A stretch of 64,000 bases of DNA. Source: a virus. The translations under genes and the position numbers were made by a program. A model generated the notes under the pieces. The model worked only from the letters and a program-made list of their open reading frames with translations, had not been told where the DNA came from and searched no databases. The stretch spans positions 97,482-161,481 of IMG/VR virus record IMGVR_UViG_3300036791_001907; one strand, given 5' to 3'. Positions within the stretch are counted from its first letter, which is position 1; the number at the start of each line of letters is the position of its first letter. Positions 7,425 to 16,587 of the stretch are shown here, piece by piece.

Positions 7425-8542
7425 CCAACATGAATTCTGAGTCTCCATCAATTGTTTTCACGGCGGACCTCCACTTTGATGAGACCGGCGCCTGGAAGCA
7501 CCGGGGGATCACGGGCGATGCCTGTGACTCATTTGCGCAGATCGTCGACTTCTGCTGCGCACACCAGGCGGGCGTCCTGGCCCTGGGCGGCGACATCGTG
7601 GACCGGCCGAGCACGAAGCAAAGGACGGTCAAGTTTCTCTGCGACCAGATCGACCTCCTTCAGGGGGCCGGAGTCCAGGTCATCTACATCCTCGGCCAGC
7701 ATGACGGTCGCGAGGAATGGCCGTCGCTCCATCCCAATGCGATCCACCTTCACGGCAGGGCCTATGACGTGGATGAGTTCACGATCTGCGGGCTCGATCA
7801 TTACCGCCGGCCTGGTGAGTTCCTGGCGGCGTACGCCGCCCTTCAGGTCCCGCCCGGATCGTTCCTGCTCTGCCATCAGGGATGGCGCGAGCTGATGGGC
7901 GGCAAGGAGGAGCTGATGCTGGCCGATCTGCCGTTTGCGCTCGACCTGCTGTGCGGCGACTACCACGACCACTGCACCCGGCATTACAAGGCCCGAGATG
8001 GGTCGCATGGTATCCTCCTGTCGCCCGGCTCGACGCACGCCCGGGACGTGACGGAGGAGAATGGCAAGCAGTTTTTCGCCATCTACCGCGGCACCGCGAC
8101 CCCGTATGCCTACCGTTCGATCAGTCTGCGGACCCGGCCGGTGCAGCGCTACTGGATCAGGACCGTGGCGGAGGCTGATGCATTTCTGGCCCGGCAGGAC
8201 CTGCCCCTGGACGGCACGGGCCTGGAACGCGCCGTGATCGATGTCTCCTTCTACAGCGACATCGACGGCTTTGCCGCGCAGCTCGAGCGCGCGCTGGCGA
8301 CGCGGTGTCACCTGTTCCTGAAGCCACGGGACCGCCGCCGCGAGGAGCGGACTCCGTCAGCCGTGGCCCGGCGAACCATTGCCGATCGCGGTCTGGCGGG
8401 CGCCGTCGACCTGGTGTGTGAACCCGGTCCGGTGCGGGACTCGGCGAAGCGGCTGCTCGAGGCGATCGATGCCGGTGCCGAGCTGGCGGTCATGAGAAAG
8501 GAATTCTACGACTCGACGGATAGCGGATCGCGAGGAGGTTGA
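7421..8542 (+). CDS. SbcD/Mre11-like (T4 gp47-like) nuclease subunit, 373 aa
   Basis: Calcineurin-like metallophosphoesterase. Metal motifs in order: DLH at 16-18, GGDIVDR at 56-62, GQHD at 92-95, CHQGW near 148 and CGDYHDH near 178, then GSTH. In the family, this subunit cuts DNA ends with the SbcC/gp46 ATPase, which follows without a gap. The third motif reads GQHD where the family usually has GNHD; the Gln may still act but is unusual. ATG 7421, with AAAGG upstream, overlaps the preceding stop. The role is end resection in phage recombination-dependent replication. Confidence 0.85.
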   Translation: MTNMNSESPSIVFTADLHFDETGAWKHRGITGDACDSFAQIVDFCCAHQAGVLALGGDIVDRPSTKQRTVKFLCDQIDLLQGAGVQVIYILGQHDGREEWPSLHPNAIHLHGRAYDVDEFTICGLDHYRRPGEFLAAYAALQVPPGSFLLCHQGWRELMGGKEELMLADLPFALDLLCGDYHDHCTRHYKARDGSHGILLSPGSTHARDVTEENGKQFFAIYRGTATPYAYRSISLRTRPVQRYWIRTVAEADAFLARQDLPLDGTGLERAVIDVSFYSDIDGFAAQLERALATRCHLFLKPRDRRREERTPSAVARRTIADRGLAGAVDLVCEPGPVRDSAKRLLEAIDAGAELAVMRKEFYDSTDSGSRGG

Positions 8543-10675
8543 ATGAACCTGCGACGACTCGTGCTGGAGAACATCTGCCAGCACCAGTGTCTGGAACACG
8601 TCTGGCACCGCGGCCTCAACGGCATCGTGGGCCCCAATGGCTCGGGCAAGAGCAACATCATCAAGACGATCCGGTTCGCCATCACCGGGCAGTTCGATAA
8701 CGCCGGCACCAAGGCGGAGAACATCTGCCAGCTGGCCGGCGACAAGTCCCGGTCGCGTACCGTGCTCGACTTCGAGCACAACGGGGTCGAGGTCGAGGTC
8801 GTCCGGGTGCTCCGCCGCGGGGTCTCGAGCTGCCGGATCGGCGGCGGCAAGCCGATCGATGGCGACAATGCGGTGACGGCGGCCGTGCTGGATCTGCTGG
8901 GCGTGGACCAGCGGATCTTCTCCGAGTACATCTTCGTTCCCCAGCGGCGGATGGCCGCATTCATCGACGAGACGCCCGGCGAGCGCAACAAGACCTTCGG
9001 CCAGCTCTTCGATCTGGCGCGGGCCGAGGCCATCTACCGGCTGCTGGAGACCGAGGTCAAGCGGGTCAACCCGGCGCCCCCCAACCCCGAGATCGAGTCC
9101 CTGCGGGGGCGTGTCGCCGACGGCCGGAAGCGGCGGAGCGAACTCACGGCCGCGATCGCCAGGGGGCAAGCCGCGCTCCAGCAGTTGAACCCGGCGGCAG
9201 CCCGGGCGCTGATTGACCGCGCCGAGGGGTGGCGGAGTGGTCAGGCGGCCGTCGCGACCCTGGCCCATGAAGTCGACGAGCTGGCGGCCGATCTGGAAGC
9301 CAGGCAGGCGGACCTGCGAGTGGCCGAGGCCGCGCAGGCTGAGCTCGAGCAGGCCAGGACTGCGGCCGCCGCGGATATCGATGCGGCCTACGTGGCGCTG
9401 GCCGGATGGGATGCGGTCAAGAAGCATCGAGAGCAACTGGAGGAAGTCGAGATTCGCCAGCATGCGCTGGATGCCGAGCCGGCGGCGCATCCCGAGCCGC
9501 AGCCACCGGAGAATTATCCAGGCGTGCCACAGTCACAGAACCGGATTGCCAAGCTGGGCCATGAGATCCGCATGCGGGACGAGCTGCTGAAATGGTTCAA
9601 GGACGAGCCCGAGAACTGTCCCACCTGCGGCGCCAGGACTGATGTGATCCTGAAGAAGGCGGCGGTTTACAAGACCGAGCTGCCGGACCTGAAACGGGCG
9701 CTCAAGGAGGCACAGCAGCTCGAGGAGACGTACGCGGACTACGGCCGGAAGCATGCGAAGTGGCAGTACTGGTCCCAGGATCACACGCAGCGCTGTAGCG
9801 CGCTGGCGCTGGACCAGGCCCGGCTTGTCGCCGGCAACGGCGCGGTTCCGGATGCCGATGAGGCGGCCTGTCTCGCACTGGTGAGTGCCGGGGAGGAGCT
9901 GGAGCGGGCCATTGACGATGCTGCGATCCGGATCGATCAGCTCCGCCAGGAGGAGAACCGCTGGGCCGGCAAGCTCGATGAGGTCAGCCAGAAGCACCTC
10001 CAGGCCCAGAAGGCGCTGGGCGCGGCCCCGGATCCGGCCGCGGTGGCGGCGGCCAGGGCCGACCTGGAACGGGCCGAGCCGATCAGCCAGGCCGTGATCC
10101 GGGCCGAGGGCGAGGTGGGTGCTGTCGTCACCAGCCTGGCGGCCGATGAGGACATGCTCGGACGGCTCGAGACCGCCGAGCGCACGGCCGAGACCGACCG
10201 GTTGTGGGTTTACCACCTGGGCGAGATTCGCAAGGTCATGCATCACGATCGTCTGCCCAAGATCGTGGCGGAGAACTACCTGGAGATCCTTGCCGATGAT
10301 ACCAACGAGCTGCTTGACTCCTTCGATACGGACTTCCGCGTGAGCCTGGGCGCGGGCCTGAATTTTCTGGCGACGTTCCTCCATGGCGCCTATGCCGGCA
10401 CGGTTTCGCCGGCGCAGCGGCTCAGCGAGGGCCAGAAGGTCCTCCTTGCCCTGGCCTTCCGGGTCGCTGTAAACTCCCTGTTCGCAGGCACAGCCGGACT
10501 GTTGTGTCTGGATGAACCGACCGAGTCGCTGGATGAAAGGAACCTGGAATGCCTGGAGGTGGCGATCGGCAAGATGCGCGATCTCTCCGAAAGCCGGGGC
10601 ATTCAGTGTCTGCTCGTGACCCACGAGCCGTCATTCGAGGTTCTTTTCGATGGCGTCCTGCGGCTGGCCGGATGA
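8543..10675 (+). CDS. SbcC/Rad50-like (T4 gp46-like) SMC-type ATPase, 710 aa
   Basis: Walker A GPNGSGKS at residues 30-37; Q-loop region about 120-135; two long coiled-coil arms (about 170-330 and 370-600) around a zinc hook CPTC near 359; ABC signature LSEGQK near 628; Walker B LLCLDEPTES near 653; final H-loop THEP. This is the complete architecture of SbcC/Rad50, somewhat shorter than bacterial SbcC (about 1,000 residues) and close to phage gp46-type proteins. It partners the nuclease encoded immediately upstream in processing broken or recombining DNA ends. Confidence 0.92.
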   Translation: MNLRRLVLENICQHQCLEHVWHRGLNGIVGPNGSGKSNIIKTIRFAITGQFDNAGTKAENICQLAGDKSRSRTVLDFEHNGVEVEVVRVLRRGVSSCRIGGGKPIDGDNAVTAAVLDLLGVDQRIFSEYIFVPQRRMAAFIDETPGERNKTFGQLFDLARAEAIYRLLETEVKRVNPAPPNPEIESLRGRVADGRKRRSELTAAIARGQAALQQLNPAAARALIDRAEGWRSGQAAVATLAHEVDELAADLEARQADLRVAEAAQAELEQARTAAAADIDAAYVALAGWDAVKKHREQLEEVEIRQHALDAEPAAHPEPQPPENYPGVPQSQNRIAKLGHEIRMRDELLKWFKDEPENCPTCGARTDVILKKAAVYKTELPDLKRALKEAQQLEETYADYGRKHAKWQYWSQDHTQRCSALALDQARLVAGNGAVPDADEAACLALVSAGEELERAIDDAAIRIDQLRQEENRWAGKLDEVSQKHLQAQKALGAAPDPAAVAAARADLERAEPISQAVIRAEGEVGAVVTSLAADEDMLGRLETAERTAETDRLWVYHLGEIRKVMHHDRLPKIVAENYLEILADDTNELLDSFDTDFRVSLGAGLNFLATFLHGAYAGTVSPAQRLSEGQKVLLALAFRVAVNSLFAGTAGLLCLDEPTESLDERNLECLEVAIGKMRDLSESRGIQCLLVTHEPSFEVLFDGVLRLAG

Positions 10676-10706
10676 ATCTCATCGCCTTCAACCGGAGGAG
10701 ATTCTC

Positions 10707-11738
10707 ATGTCCACACCGGTGGTCCTCGAAGATCAGGTTCTCAAGATGCACACGGCCAGGGACGGCCTTGTGTGGTATGTGGACGGCGGCCGCGATGCCG
10801 TCAACACCCACGCACCTATTGAGGACTTTCTCGAGGACAGTGCCTGTCAGCGCGCGCGCCACGTCAGGATGGTCGGGAGTTCTGGGAATGCCAGGGCCCT
10901 GTGCGTGATGTACTGTCGCAAGCTTCGTGGCTTGCTGCTTCGTCTTGAGGTCGCCAGTCCGGCCGTGATCGGCCGGACCCGCGCCGAGCGCGCTGATCCG
11001 CGGCTGATGCTGGTGCGGATCCGGGACTCAGCCGCCGATGGTTTGAACCCGGCCATGGGCGGCTGGCACGAGTTCGACCGCGACGACTACAACGCGTACA
11101 CCCTTGCGGCTTTTGAGGCCAGTGACTATCCGAGCCGCGCCGCGCATGATATCCGCCAGTCTGAACTCAAGCGCCATCCGGCGTGGCCGGCGCTATCGTT
11201 CATCTGGCATCTCGATCGGGAGAAGCTGGCGCAGTTGCTGGGGATCGTTCTGGATCCGCGCTGGTACGTGTCGCTGCGCGCGCCGCGGCACGGCGGCGAC
11301 ATGATCCCCTATCACGATGATGCGGCCAAGCTGCACGCCTACCTGGGCCTCGATCCGCGGACGATGGCCGGGGTGCTCGGGTTCTGCACCGAGAATAGCG
11401 CGACGGCACGCTGCCGGCTGGTGCTCGAGACCTGGTCGGGCACCGGCGTGCCAGCACCGGCCGAACAGGAGCAGCCCGCCTGCTTCCTCTGGCGTCGTTA
11501 CCGCCGGGAAGATGGTCCGGTCAAGGGGGCGCTGCGGGCGAGCCAGATGTTCGTCGACTATCTGCGACTGGTCTGGCTCGATGCGCTCTACTGTGATCAT
11601 GTCCGGGGCCGGCCAGCGGCGCCAGGCAAGCGTCCCTTCCAGGAAGGCTTGTTCGCGCCGGATCACTTCTTCTCGCACGCTGAAGAAGCAGCGGCGTACA
11701 CGCAGCACAGGAATACCATTGCGGGTCAGGGCGCTTGA
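10707..11738 (+). CDS. hypothetical protein, 343 aa
   Basis: ATG 10707 has GGAGGAG eight bases upstream. The protein is soluble, Arg- and Trp-rich, mixed alpha/beta, with no nucleotide-binding loop, Cys cluster or membrane segment. Its place between the SbcCD-like pair and the helicases suggests a role in DNA replication or recombination, but nothing in the sequence shows this. It is followed by the first exact copy of the 17-bp palindrome. Confidence 0.7.
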   Translation: MSTPVVLEDQVLKMHTARDGLVWYVDGGRDAVNTHAPIEDFLEDSACQRARHVRMVGSSGNARALCVMYCRKLRGLLLRLEVASPAVIGRTRAERADPRLMLVRIRDSAADGLNPAMGGWHEFDRDDYNAYTLAAFEASDYPSRAAHDIRQSELKRHPAWPALSFIWHLDREKLAQLLGIVLDPRWYVSLRAPRHGGDMIPYHDDAAKLHAYLGLDPRTMAGVLGFCTENSATARCRLVLETWSGTGVPAPAEQEQPACFLWRRYRREDGPVKGALRASQMFVDYLRLVWLDALYCDHVRGRPAAPGKRPFQEGLFAPDHFFSHAEEAAAYTQHRNTIAGQGA

Positions 11739-11743
11739 CCGGG

Positions 11744-11760
11744 CGTTACGCTGCGTAACG
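11744..11760 (+). repeat. palindrome copy 2, exact (CGTTACGCTGCGTAACG)
   Basis: Eight-base arms surround a central T. The site lies between a stop (11738) and the SD of the next gene (GGGAGG 11773-11778), a typical operator or attenuator position. The same 17 bases occur at 52556-52572. Confidence 0.65.
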
Positions 11761-11784
11761 GCGCGCCAGGGCGGGAGGATCTGC

Positions 11785-12327
11785 GTGCAAGAGGTCAAGA
11801 TCCTGCTCCGCTTTACCATCCCCTGTCTCGGCGCGGACAAGCGCTTCCGCGAGGGCCTGGGGACCGTGTTCTGCTTCCCGCGGACGCCCGACGGCCAAGT
11901 GCTGTTCCATCAGACCTGGTGGCGTGCTATTGTGACCCATGCTGCCAGGGTCAAGAATATCCCGACGACGATCATCAAAAAGATCGAATGGTCGCCGGCA
12001 ATTGACGGCAGTCCACGGCTCTGGCAGCGCTATATTCATGAGCCGAACCGGCCCGAGAACACACGGGCCCGCTACGCCCAGCATGAGGCATTCCTGCCGG
12101 GGCGGGTCATCGGAGTCGAGTGTATCTTGCCGGTCGATCTTGCGGTCAGCACATTTGCGGCATTGATGGAAGTGGCAGGCAAGTTTCGCGGCATCTCGCC
12201 CTACAAGCCGGGCGAGTATGGCCGGTTCACTGTCGTATCGGTTCAGGCCGCCGGGAGGGGTATTCCGGAGAGCGACGTGCTGGAAAGCAGCGAGCCCGCC
12301 GGAGGGCCATCCGACGGGTTCGCCTGA
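11785..12327 (+). CDS. hypothetical protein, 180 aa
   Basis: GTG 11785 has GGGAGG six to eight bases upstream; no ATG is in a better position. It opens VQEVKILLRFTIPCLGADKR, followed by a region where strands and helices seem to alternate, with WWRAIVTHAARVKNIPTTII. It begins immediately after the 17-bp palindrome, so it may be regulated by it. No known family. Confidence 0.65.
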   Translation: MQEVKILLRFTIPCLGADKRFREGLGTVFCFPRTPDGQVLFHQTWWRAIVTHAARVKNIPTTIIKKIEWSPAIDGSPRLWQRYIHEPNRPENTRARYAQHEAFLPGRVIGVECILPVDLAVSTFAALMEVAGKFRGISPYKPGEYGRFTVVSVQAAGRGIPESDVLESSEPAGGPSDGFA

Positions 12328-12355
12328 GTTGATCCCGAAGATCAGGGTTCTCACA

Positions 12356-12431
12356 TGCCACTCGAAGTTTACAGGGCCCAAACCGCCCTGACAAGCCCCC
12401 TTGCGCAGCTTGCTGCGGGAGGGGCGCGATG
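12356..12431 (+). CDS. possible leader peptide, 25 aa
   Basis: ATG 12356 to TGA 12429-12431, overlapping the helicase start by ATGA. The SD is weak. A short hairpin (CAGGGC and GCCCTG, near 12376-12394) lies within it. It may be a coupling leader for the helicase, or chance; kept because of the exact ATGA junction. Confidence 0.3.
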
Positions 12432-13970
12432 ACGACCCAGTCATCCCGGGCATTGCTGGTCCGCAATGGCAATGCACTTTACCTGGCCAGCCAGCTCGAT
12501 GTTCCGCTGCCTGCTGCGGTCTACGCGACCCTGACCCAGCACATGCAGTACCGCCACGTCACGCGGCTCTACGGCCGCGAGGCGTACGGCAAGACCCCCG
12601 GACAGCGGATCCGGGCTGAGCACCGCAGGCTCTTCAGCGTCGATACGCATGGTTGCCTGAATTTCCCGGCTGGCTACTACGACCGGGTCATGGTGCTTCT
12701 GGCCGGCATGGGCTATGACGTCCGCTACGTCGACGACTCGCCCCGGTTCCCCCAGCAGCTGGAGTGGGACTGGAACAACCTGGAGGCATTCCAGTTCCGG
12801 CCCAAGCAGGAAGAGGCCCTGCGGCTGATCGAGACGGCCTACAAGGCCCGCCGCGGCGGGGTGATCGATGCGGCCGCCGGCTTCGGGAAGACTGAACTTT
12901 TTGCTGCTATCGGGATGCTGCTGCCCACCGCCCGGATCTTGATCTGCGTGAAGTCGACGGACAACGTGCAGAAGACGATCCGGATCCTGCTCAAGTACCT
13001 GCCCAAGCAGACTGTGGGTCAGCGCGGCGCCGGCCGGAGCAAGCAGGCGCGCATTACCGTGGCCACGGCGGCGTCTGTCGGCAACTATCAGGGTCCGGTG
13101 GACCTGTTCCTGGGCGATGAAGGGCATGAGCTCCTGGCCGAGACCTATGTCTCGGACATTGTCACGGTGACTCCCCAGGCGATCCGCTACAGTTTCACGG
13201 CCACCGTCGAGGGCCGGTCCGACAACTCCGACGCCCGCATGGAAGCCGTCTTCGGCAGAACCCTGTTCCAGCTCACCTACCCTGAAGCGGTTGCGCTGAA
13301 GTTGGTGGTACCCATCGAGGTCCGCTGGAAGCGGGTCATCATGGACCGGAACCCGGCGGCCGGGTTCGAGGGCGACACGGCGCGGAAGCGGCACGGGCTC
13401 TGGACCAACGTGTTCCGCAACCACGACGTCGCGGCCACGGCATGGAAGCATTACGAACAGGACGATCAGGTCCTGGTCCTGGTCGACAAGATCGAGCATC
13501 TCTTGCATCTGGCCCGGCTGCTGCCCGACTTCGCGCTCTGCTACGGCAACATCGACGATGGCGACGAAGCCTACTACCGCAAACACGGGCTGCTGCCGCC
13601 GGGTTACAAGCCGCTGACGGTCGCGCGCCGCAAGCAGCTCCGCGAGGACTTCGAGAACGGCAAGATCCGCGGCGCCATTGCCACCGGCGTCTGGCGCCTG
13701 GGCGTGTCGTTCGATGCGCTGGCGGTGCTGATCTGGGCCGGCAGCGGATCATCCCCGATCGACGCCACTCAGGGCCCCTCGCGGGTCTCGCGGATCCATG
13801 GCGAGTCGGGCAAGGAATACGGCATCGTTTATGACTTCAATGACGAGTTCGATGACCAGTTCCACAAGCAGGCCATGGCGCGGCGCCGCGTCTACAAGAA
13901 GCACGACTGGGCGCAGGTTGAGCCCCCCGGCGCCTTCGCGCAGGGCATCGCCCGGATGTTCTTTAGTTGA
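12429..13970 (+). CDS. SF2 DNA/RNA helicase (UvsW-like), 513 aa
   Basis: An N-terminal domain of about 120 residues precedes the helicase core. Motif Q region FRPKQEEALRLIE; Walker A AAGFGKTE near 149-156; DEAD-box variant GDEGHE near 229-234; motif III YSFTATVEGR; motif VI GPSRVSRIHG near 450. The layout fits UvsW-type ATP-dependent helicases that remodel branched DNA and R-loops during phage recombination-dependent replication. The polar DEGH box in place of DExH is a minor variation. It lies in the replication operon before the replicative helicase. Confidence 0.85.
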   Translation: MTTQSSRALLVRNGNALYLASQLDVPLPAAVYATLTQHMQYRHVTRLYGREAYGKTPGQRIRAEHRRLFSVDTHGCLNFPAGYYDRVMVLLAGMGYDVRYVDDSPRFPQQLEWDWNNLEAFQFRPKQEEALRLIETAYKARRGGVIDAAAGFGKTELFAAIGMLLPTARILICVKSTDNVQKTIRILLKYLPKQTVGQRGAGRSKQARITVATAASVGNYQGPVDLFLGDEGHELLAETYVSDIVTVTPQAIRYSFTATVEGRSDNSDARMEAVFGRTLFQLTYPEAVALKLVVPIEVRWKRVIMDRNPAAGFEGDTARKRHGLWTNVFRNHDVAATAWKHYEQDDQVLVLVDKIEHLLHLARLLPDFALCYGNIDDGDEAYYRKHGLLPPGYKPLTVARRKQLREDFENGKIRGAIATGVWRLGVSFDALAVLIWAGSGSSPIDATQGPSRVSRIHGESGKEYGIVYDFNDEFDDQFHKQAMARRRVYKKHDWAQVEPPGAFAQGIARMFFS

Positions 13971-13985
13971 CAGGAGGGCCGGCCC

Positions 13986-14669
13986 ATGCCCGCACAGAAA
14001 ACACCCAGGGCGCGCACGGACGATCGCCACGATCTTTATGACATGGCCAACGCGGTGCGGACCTATTACATCCTGGAGTACCGCCGCCATGTCGAGTCCA
14101 AGCAGGGCGGTGCCCCCTGCACTTACGGGTGTCACCCCATTCCCCAGTGGGATGGCGGCGTCGACGCCGAGGGCCGGGTTCACGATCGGCCGATCTGGTT
14201 CGAGATCGTCCGCTATGCGCTGAGTCACGCGATCAACCCGATCCTGCTGGTCCGGGGCACGTTCCGGCAGTGGAGCAGCCGGCGGCCCCCCTTCCCCAAC
14301 CAGTTCGCCAATGCGCTGTCGCTTCAGCGCGCGCGGGCGCTCACCGATCCGCCGGTCGTCTTCAGCGACAACCTCAAGCTGGAGGATCACCGGTTCAAGT
14401 CCGCGGTAACGCTCCATCAGCTCTACAACCACATGGACGTCGAGGCCGCGGCGCGGCGGGCGCTGCACGATCCGACCAACGATCTCTCGCCGCTCTACCG
14501 GTACTGCGTGGGCAAGCTGGGGGGCGCCGACGACGTGGCCGCGCGGTTCAAGCAGGAGGCATTCCGGATGTATGTCTTCGATCGTGAGACTTACGATGCC
14601 GCCTGGGGTGAGCGGATCCCCCAGGAGTTGCGCGCCGCCGCCAACCATTTCTACAACGAGGTGCTCTGA
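13986..14669 (+). CDS. hypothetical protein beside replicative helicase, 227 aa
   Basis: ATG 13986 has GGAGG upstream. The protein is soluble and largely helical, with one TYGCHPIPQW stretch and many Arg and Phe residues. It overlaps the DnaB-like helicase gene by one base (TGATG). Its place invites the guess of a helicase loader or primosome part, but there is no P-loop and no recognised motif, so this is only context. Confidence 0.7.
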   Translation: MPAQKTPRARTDDRHDLYDMANAVRTYYILEYRRHVESKQGGAPCTYGCHPIPQWDGGVDAEGRVHDRPIWFEIVRYALSHAINPILLVRGTFRQWSSRRPPFPNQFANALSLQRARALTDPPVVFSDNLKLEDHRFKSAVTLHQLYNHMDVEAAARRALHDPTNDLSPLYRYCVGKLGGADDVAARFKQEAFRMYVFDRETYDAAWGERIPQELRAAANHFYNEVL

Positions 14670-16348
14670 TGGCTGGAAAATTCGGGGGAGGCGGGATCCA
14701 GGACGAGCCGCGGATGACCCCGGCCGAGCTGGAGGAGCTCCTCATTCACATCATCAAGGTGCCCGCCGTCTACGCCGAGGCGCGGCGGTTCATCGGGAGC
14801 AGCGACTGGGATCCCCATTCCGAGCGGCATTACCGCATCATGGTCGATGGTCTTTTCAAGCTCGGCGACTCGAAGCTCTATCCGCTGGGCGAGATCCCTT
14901 ACGTGGCGGTTCATACCGAGGTCCGCCGCGTCATGGACGACGACCCGATGCTCAAGGACGCGCCGCACATGATCGGCGACATCGTCGGCCGGCCCATGGA
15001 TCATGATCCGTACAACGGACTGCTGTACCAGGCATACCAGAGTGTTAATGAGGTGGATCTGAGTACGCAGTACGGGCTCGAGCTCCTGAAAAAGTTCTGC
15101 CGTGAGCGGCAGGTACTCGACGGCATTCGCCGGGTGATCGACGGCGCCGGCGGCCGGAACATCACGGGCTTTGGCGCGCATCTGAGCAAGATCACGCTCC
15201 GGGACCGGGCCGTCGAGGCGATCGGCAGCGATCCCTTTCACCCGATGCTTCCCGCGGGCTGGGTGCCAACCACGATCGACACGACGCCGATCGGGATCAA
15301 GTGGGCCGACGATCTGATGGGCGGGCAGGCCCCGGGTGATGTCAACGGTCTTCTGGGGCCGTTCGGCGGCGGCAAAACCATGTTCGCGGTGCAGATGGCC
15401 GTGGAGCGGGCCCGGCTCTGCATGGCCTGGCACGTTCACGGCGACGCCGGCCACGAGCGGCTCCGCCAGGTGATCTTCGCGTCCTACGAGGAGGATGTTG
15501 ATCGCGATATCCGGCCCCGGGTCATGTCCTGCGCCGGCCAGATCAAGAAGGCGACGCTGGAGGCGCTGCGCTCGATGGATCAGCTCAGCCGCAAGAACAA
15601 GCTCTTGCCTTATGAGCTGGCGATGTACGCGCAGATGAAGGTCGACGATCCGGAGCTGATGGACGGCGAGTACGAGCGGTTGCAGAAGGCCGACGCGCAG
15701 ATCGGCAAGAACCTGCAAATGATGGATATGCGCAAGGATGGCCGCGGGACGGGCTGGATCCCCGAGCTGACCAGCTACATCGAGCGGCATCAGGCTGAGC
15801 ACGACTGGGCGATCGATACGATCATCGTTGACTACACCAAGATCATGTGCCGCCGCCACCTGAAGGCGCAGGACAAGGATCCGGATCGGGCGCTGCGGCA
15901 TCTGATCAATGAGACGCCGATGATGGCCAAGATGGAGCTGGCCGAGCGGTTCAACTGCACCGTCTGGCTGCTCCAGCAGCTTTCCGGCGAGGCCAATACG
16001 CGGTCGCCGACGGCCAACCTGAGCCACGCCCATGCCGGCGAGGCGCGCGACTTCGCCGAGAACCTGGTGAGCTGCCTGGTCTTCGGCGTCAAGGACGGCC
16101 AGACCGGGCTCTGTCGCGTCTTCTACACCAAGGGGCGGCGGAGCGAGAACCAGGGCCTGGATACCCTGGTGTCCCTGGATGGCGGCTTCGGCCGCACGGT
16201 CGGCGCCACCGGCTGGAAGGTCGTCACTGGCCGGATCGTCCAGGCCAACCTTTACGATAAGATCCACGGCGAGCCGTTCAAGCAGGGTCCGGCCGCGCCG
16301 CCGATCGCCAGCTGGAACCCGTACATGGGTACGGAAGGAGATGAATGA
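14669..16348 (+). CDS. DnaB/RecA-fold replicative helicase, 559 aa
   Basis: A helical N-terminal domain (about residues 1-190) precedes a RecA-like ATPase: Walker A GPFGGGKTMF near 231-240, a SYEEDVDRDI stretch after it, Walker B DTIIVDYTK near 382-390, then LQQLSGEANTRSP near 440 with the sensor Gln and an Arg-finger-like region ending RRSENQ. This fits hexameric 5'-3' DNA helicases of the DnaB/gp41 type. Next to a primase and polymerase, it is very probably the fork helicase. It is longer than average DnaB because of an insert between Walker A and B (about 250-370). Confidence 0.85.
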   Translation: MAGKFGGGGIQDEPRMTPAELEELLIHIIKVPAVYAEARRFIGSSDWDPHSERHYRIMVDGLFKLGDSKLYPLGEIPYVAVHTEVRRVMDDDPMLKDAPHMIGDIVGRPMDHDPYNGLLYQAYQSVNEVDLSTQYGLELLKKFCRERQVLDGIRRVIDGAGGRNITGFGAHLSKITLRDRAVEAIGSDPFHPMLPAGWVPTTIDTTPIGIKWADDLMGGQAPGDVNGLLGPFGGGKTMFAVQMAVERARLCMAWHVHGDAGHERLRQVIFASYEEDVDRDIRPRVMSCAGQIKKATLEALRSMDQLSRKNKLLPYELAMYAQMKVDDPELMDGEYERLQKADAQIGKNLQMMDMRKDGRGTGWIPELTSYIERHQAEHDWAIDTIIVDYTKIMCRRHLKAQDKDPDRALRHLINETPMMAKMELAERFNCTVWLLQQLSGEANTRSPTANLSHAHAGEARDFAENLVSCLVFGVKDGQTGLCRVFYTKGRRSENQGLDTLVSLDGGFGRTVGATGWKVVTGRIVQANLYDKIHGEPFKQGPAAPPIASWNPYMGTEGDE

Positions 16349-16587
16349 CAATGGACGTTCATGTGAAGCTGGTGGCGATCAAGGGCAACCAGGAGGAATT
16401 CGCCGACATGATCGGCACGGTTGGGATGCTGGATCTCACACATGGCAAGGAGCGGTACCGGGCGACCGGCGGCGACAGTCTACGTCTGATGCGCAAGCGG
16501 GTGTCCTGGAAGGATGGCCAGATCCGGGTTTTCACCACCTTCGGCAACGTATTCACGTTTCGGGCCCTGGTGGAGGCGCCGTCATGA
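16345..16587 (+). CDS. small hypothetical protein, 80 aa
   Basis: ATG 16345 overlaps the helicase stop by four bases, and the gene ends with another ATGA overlap into the primase. The protein is a small alpha/beta domain (MDVHVKLVAIKGNQEEFADM and RVFTTFGNVFTFRALVEAPS). Its tight coupling between helicase and primase suggests it works with them, for instance as a primosome accessory factor, but this is inferred from position alone. Confidence 0.7.
   Translation: MTMDVHVKLVAIKGNQEEFADMIGTVGMLDLTHGKERYRATGGDSLRLMRKRVSWKDGQIRVFTTFGNVFTFRALVEAPS

Noticed and set aside
14651-16351. 566-codon open frame on the minus strand
   Set aside because: It mirrors the DnaB-like helicase gene on the other strand; long antisense frames are common in high-GC DNA. 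It lacks an SD, and its composition is Leu/Arg/Asp-rich noise.
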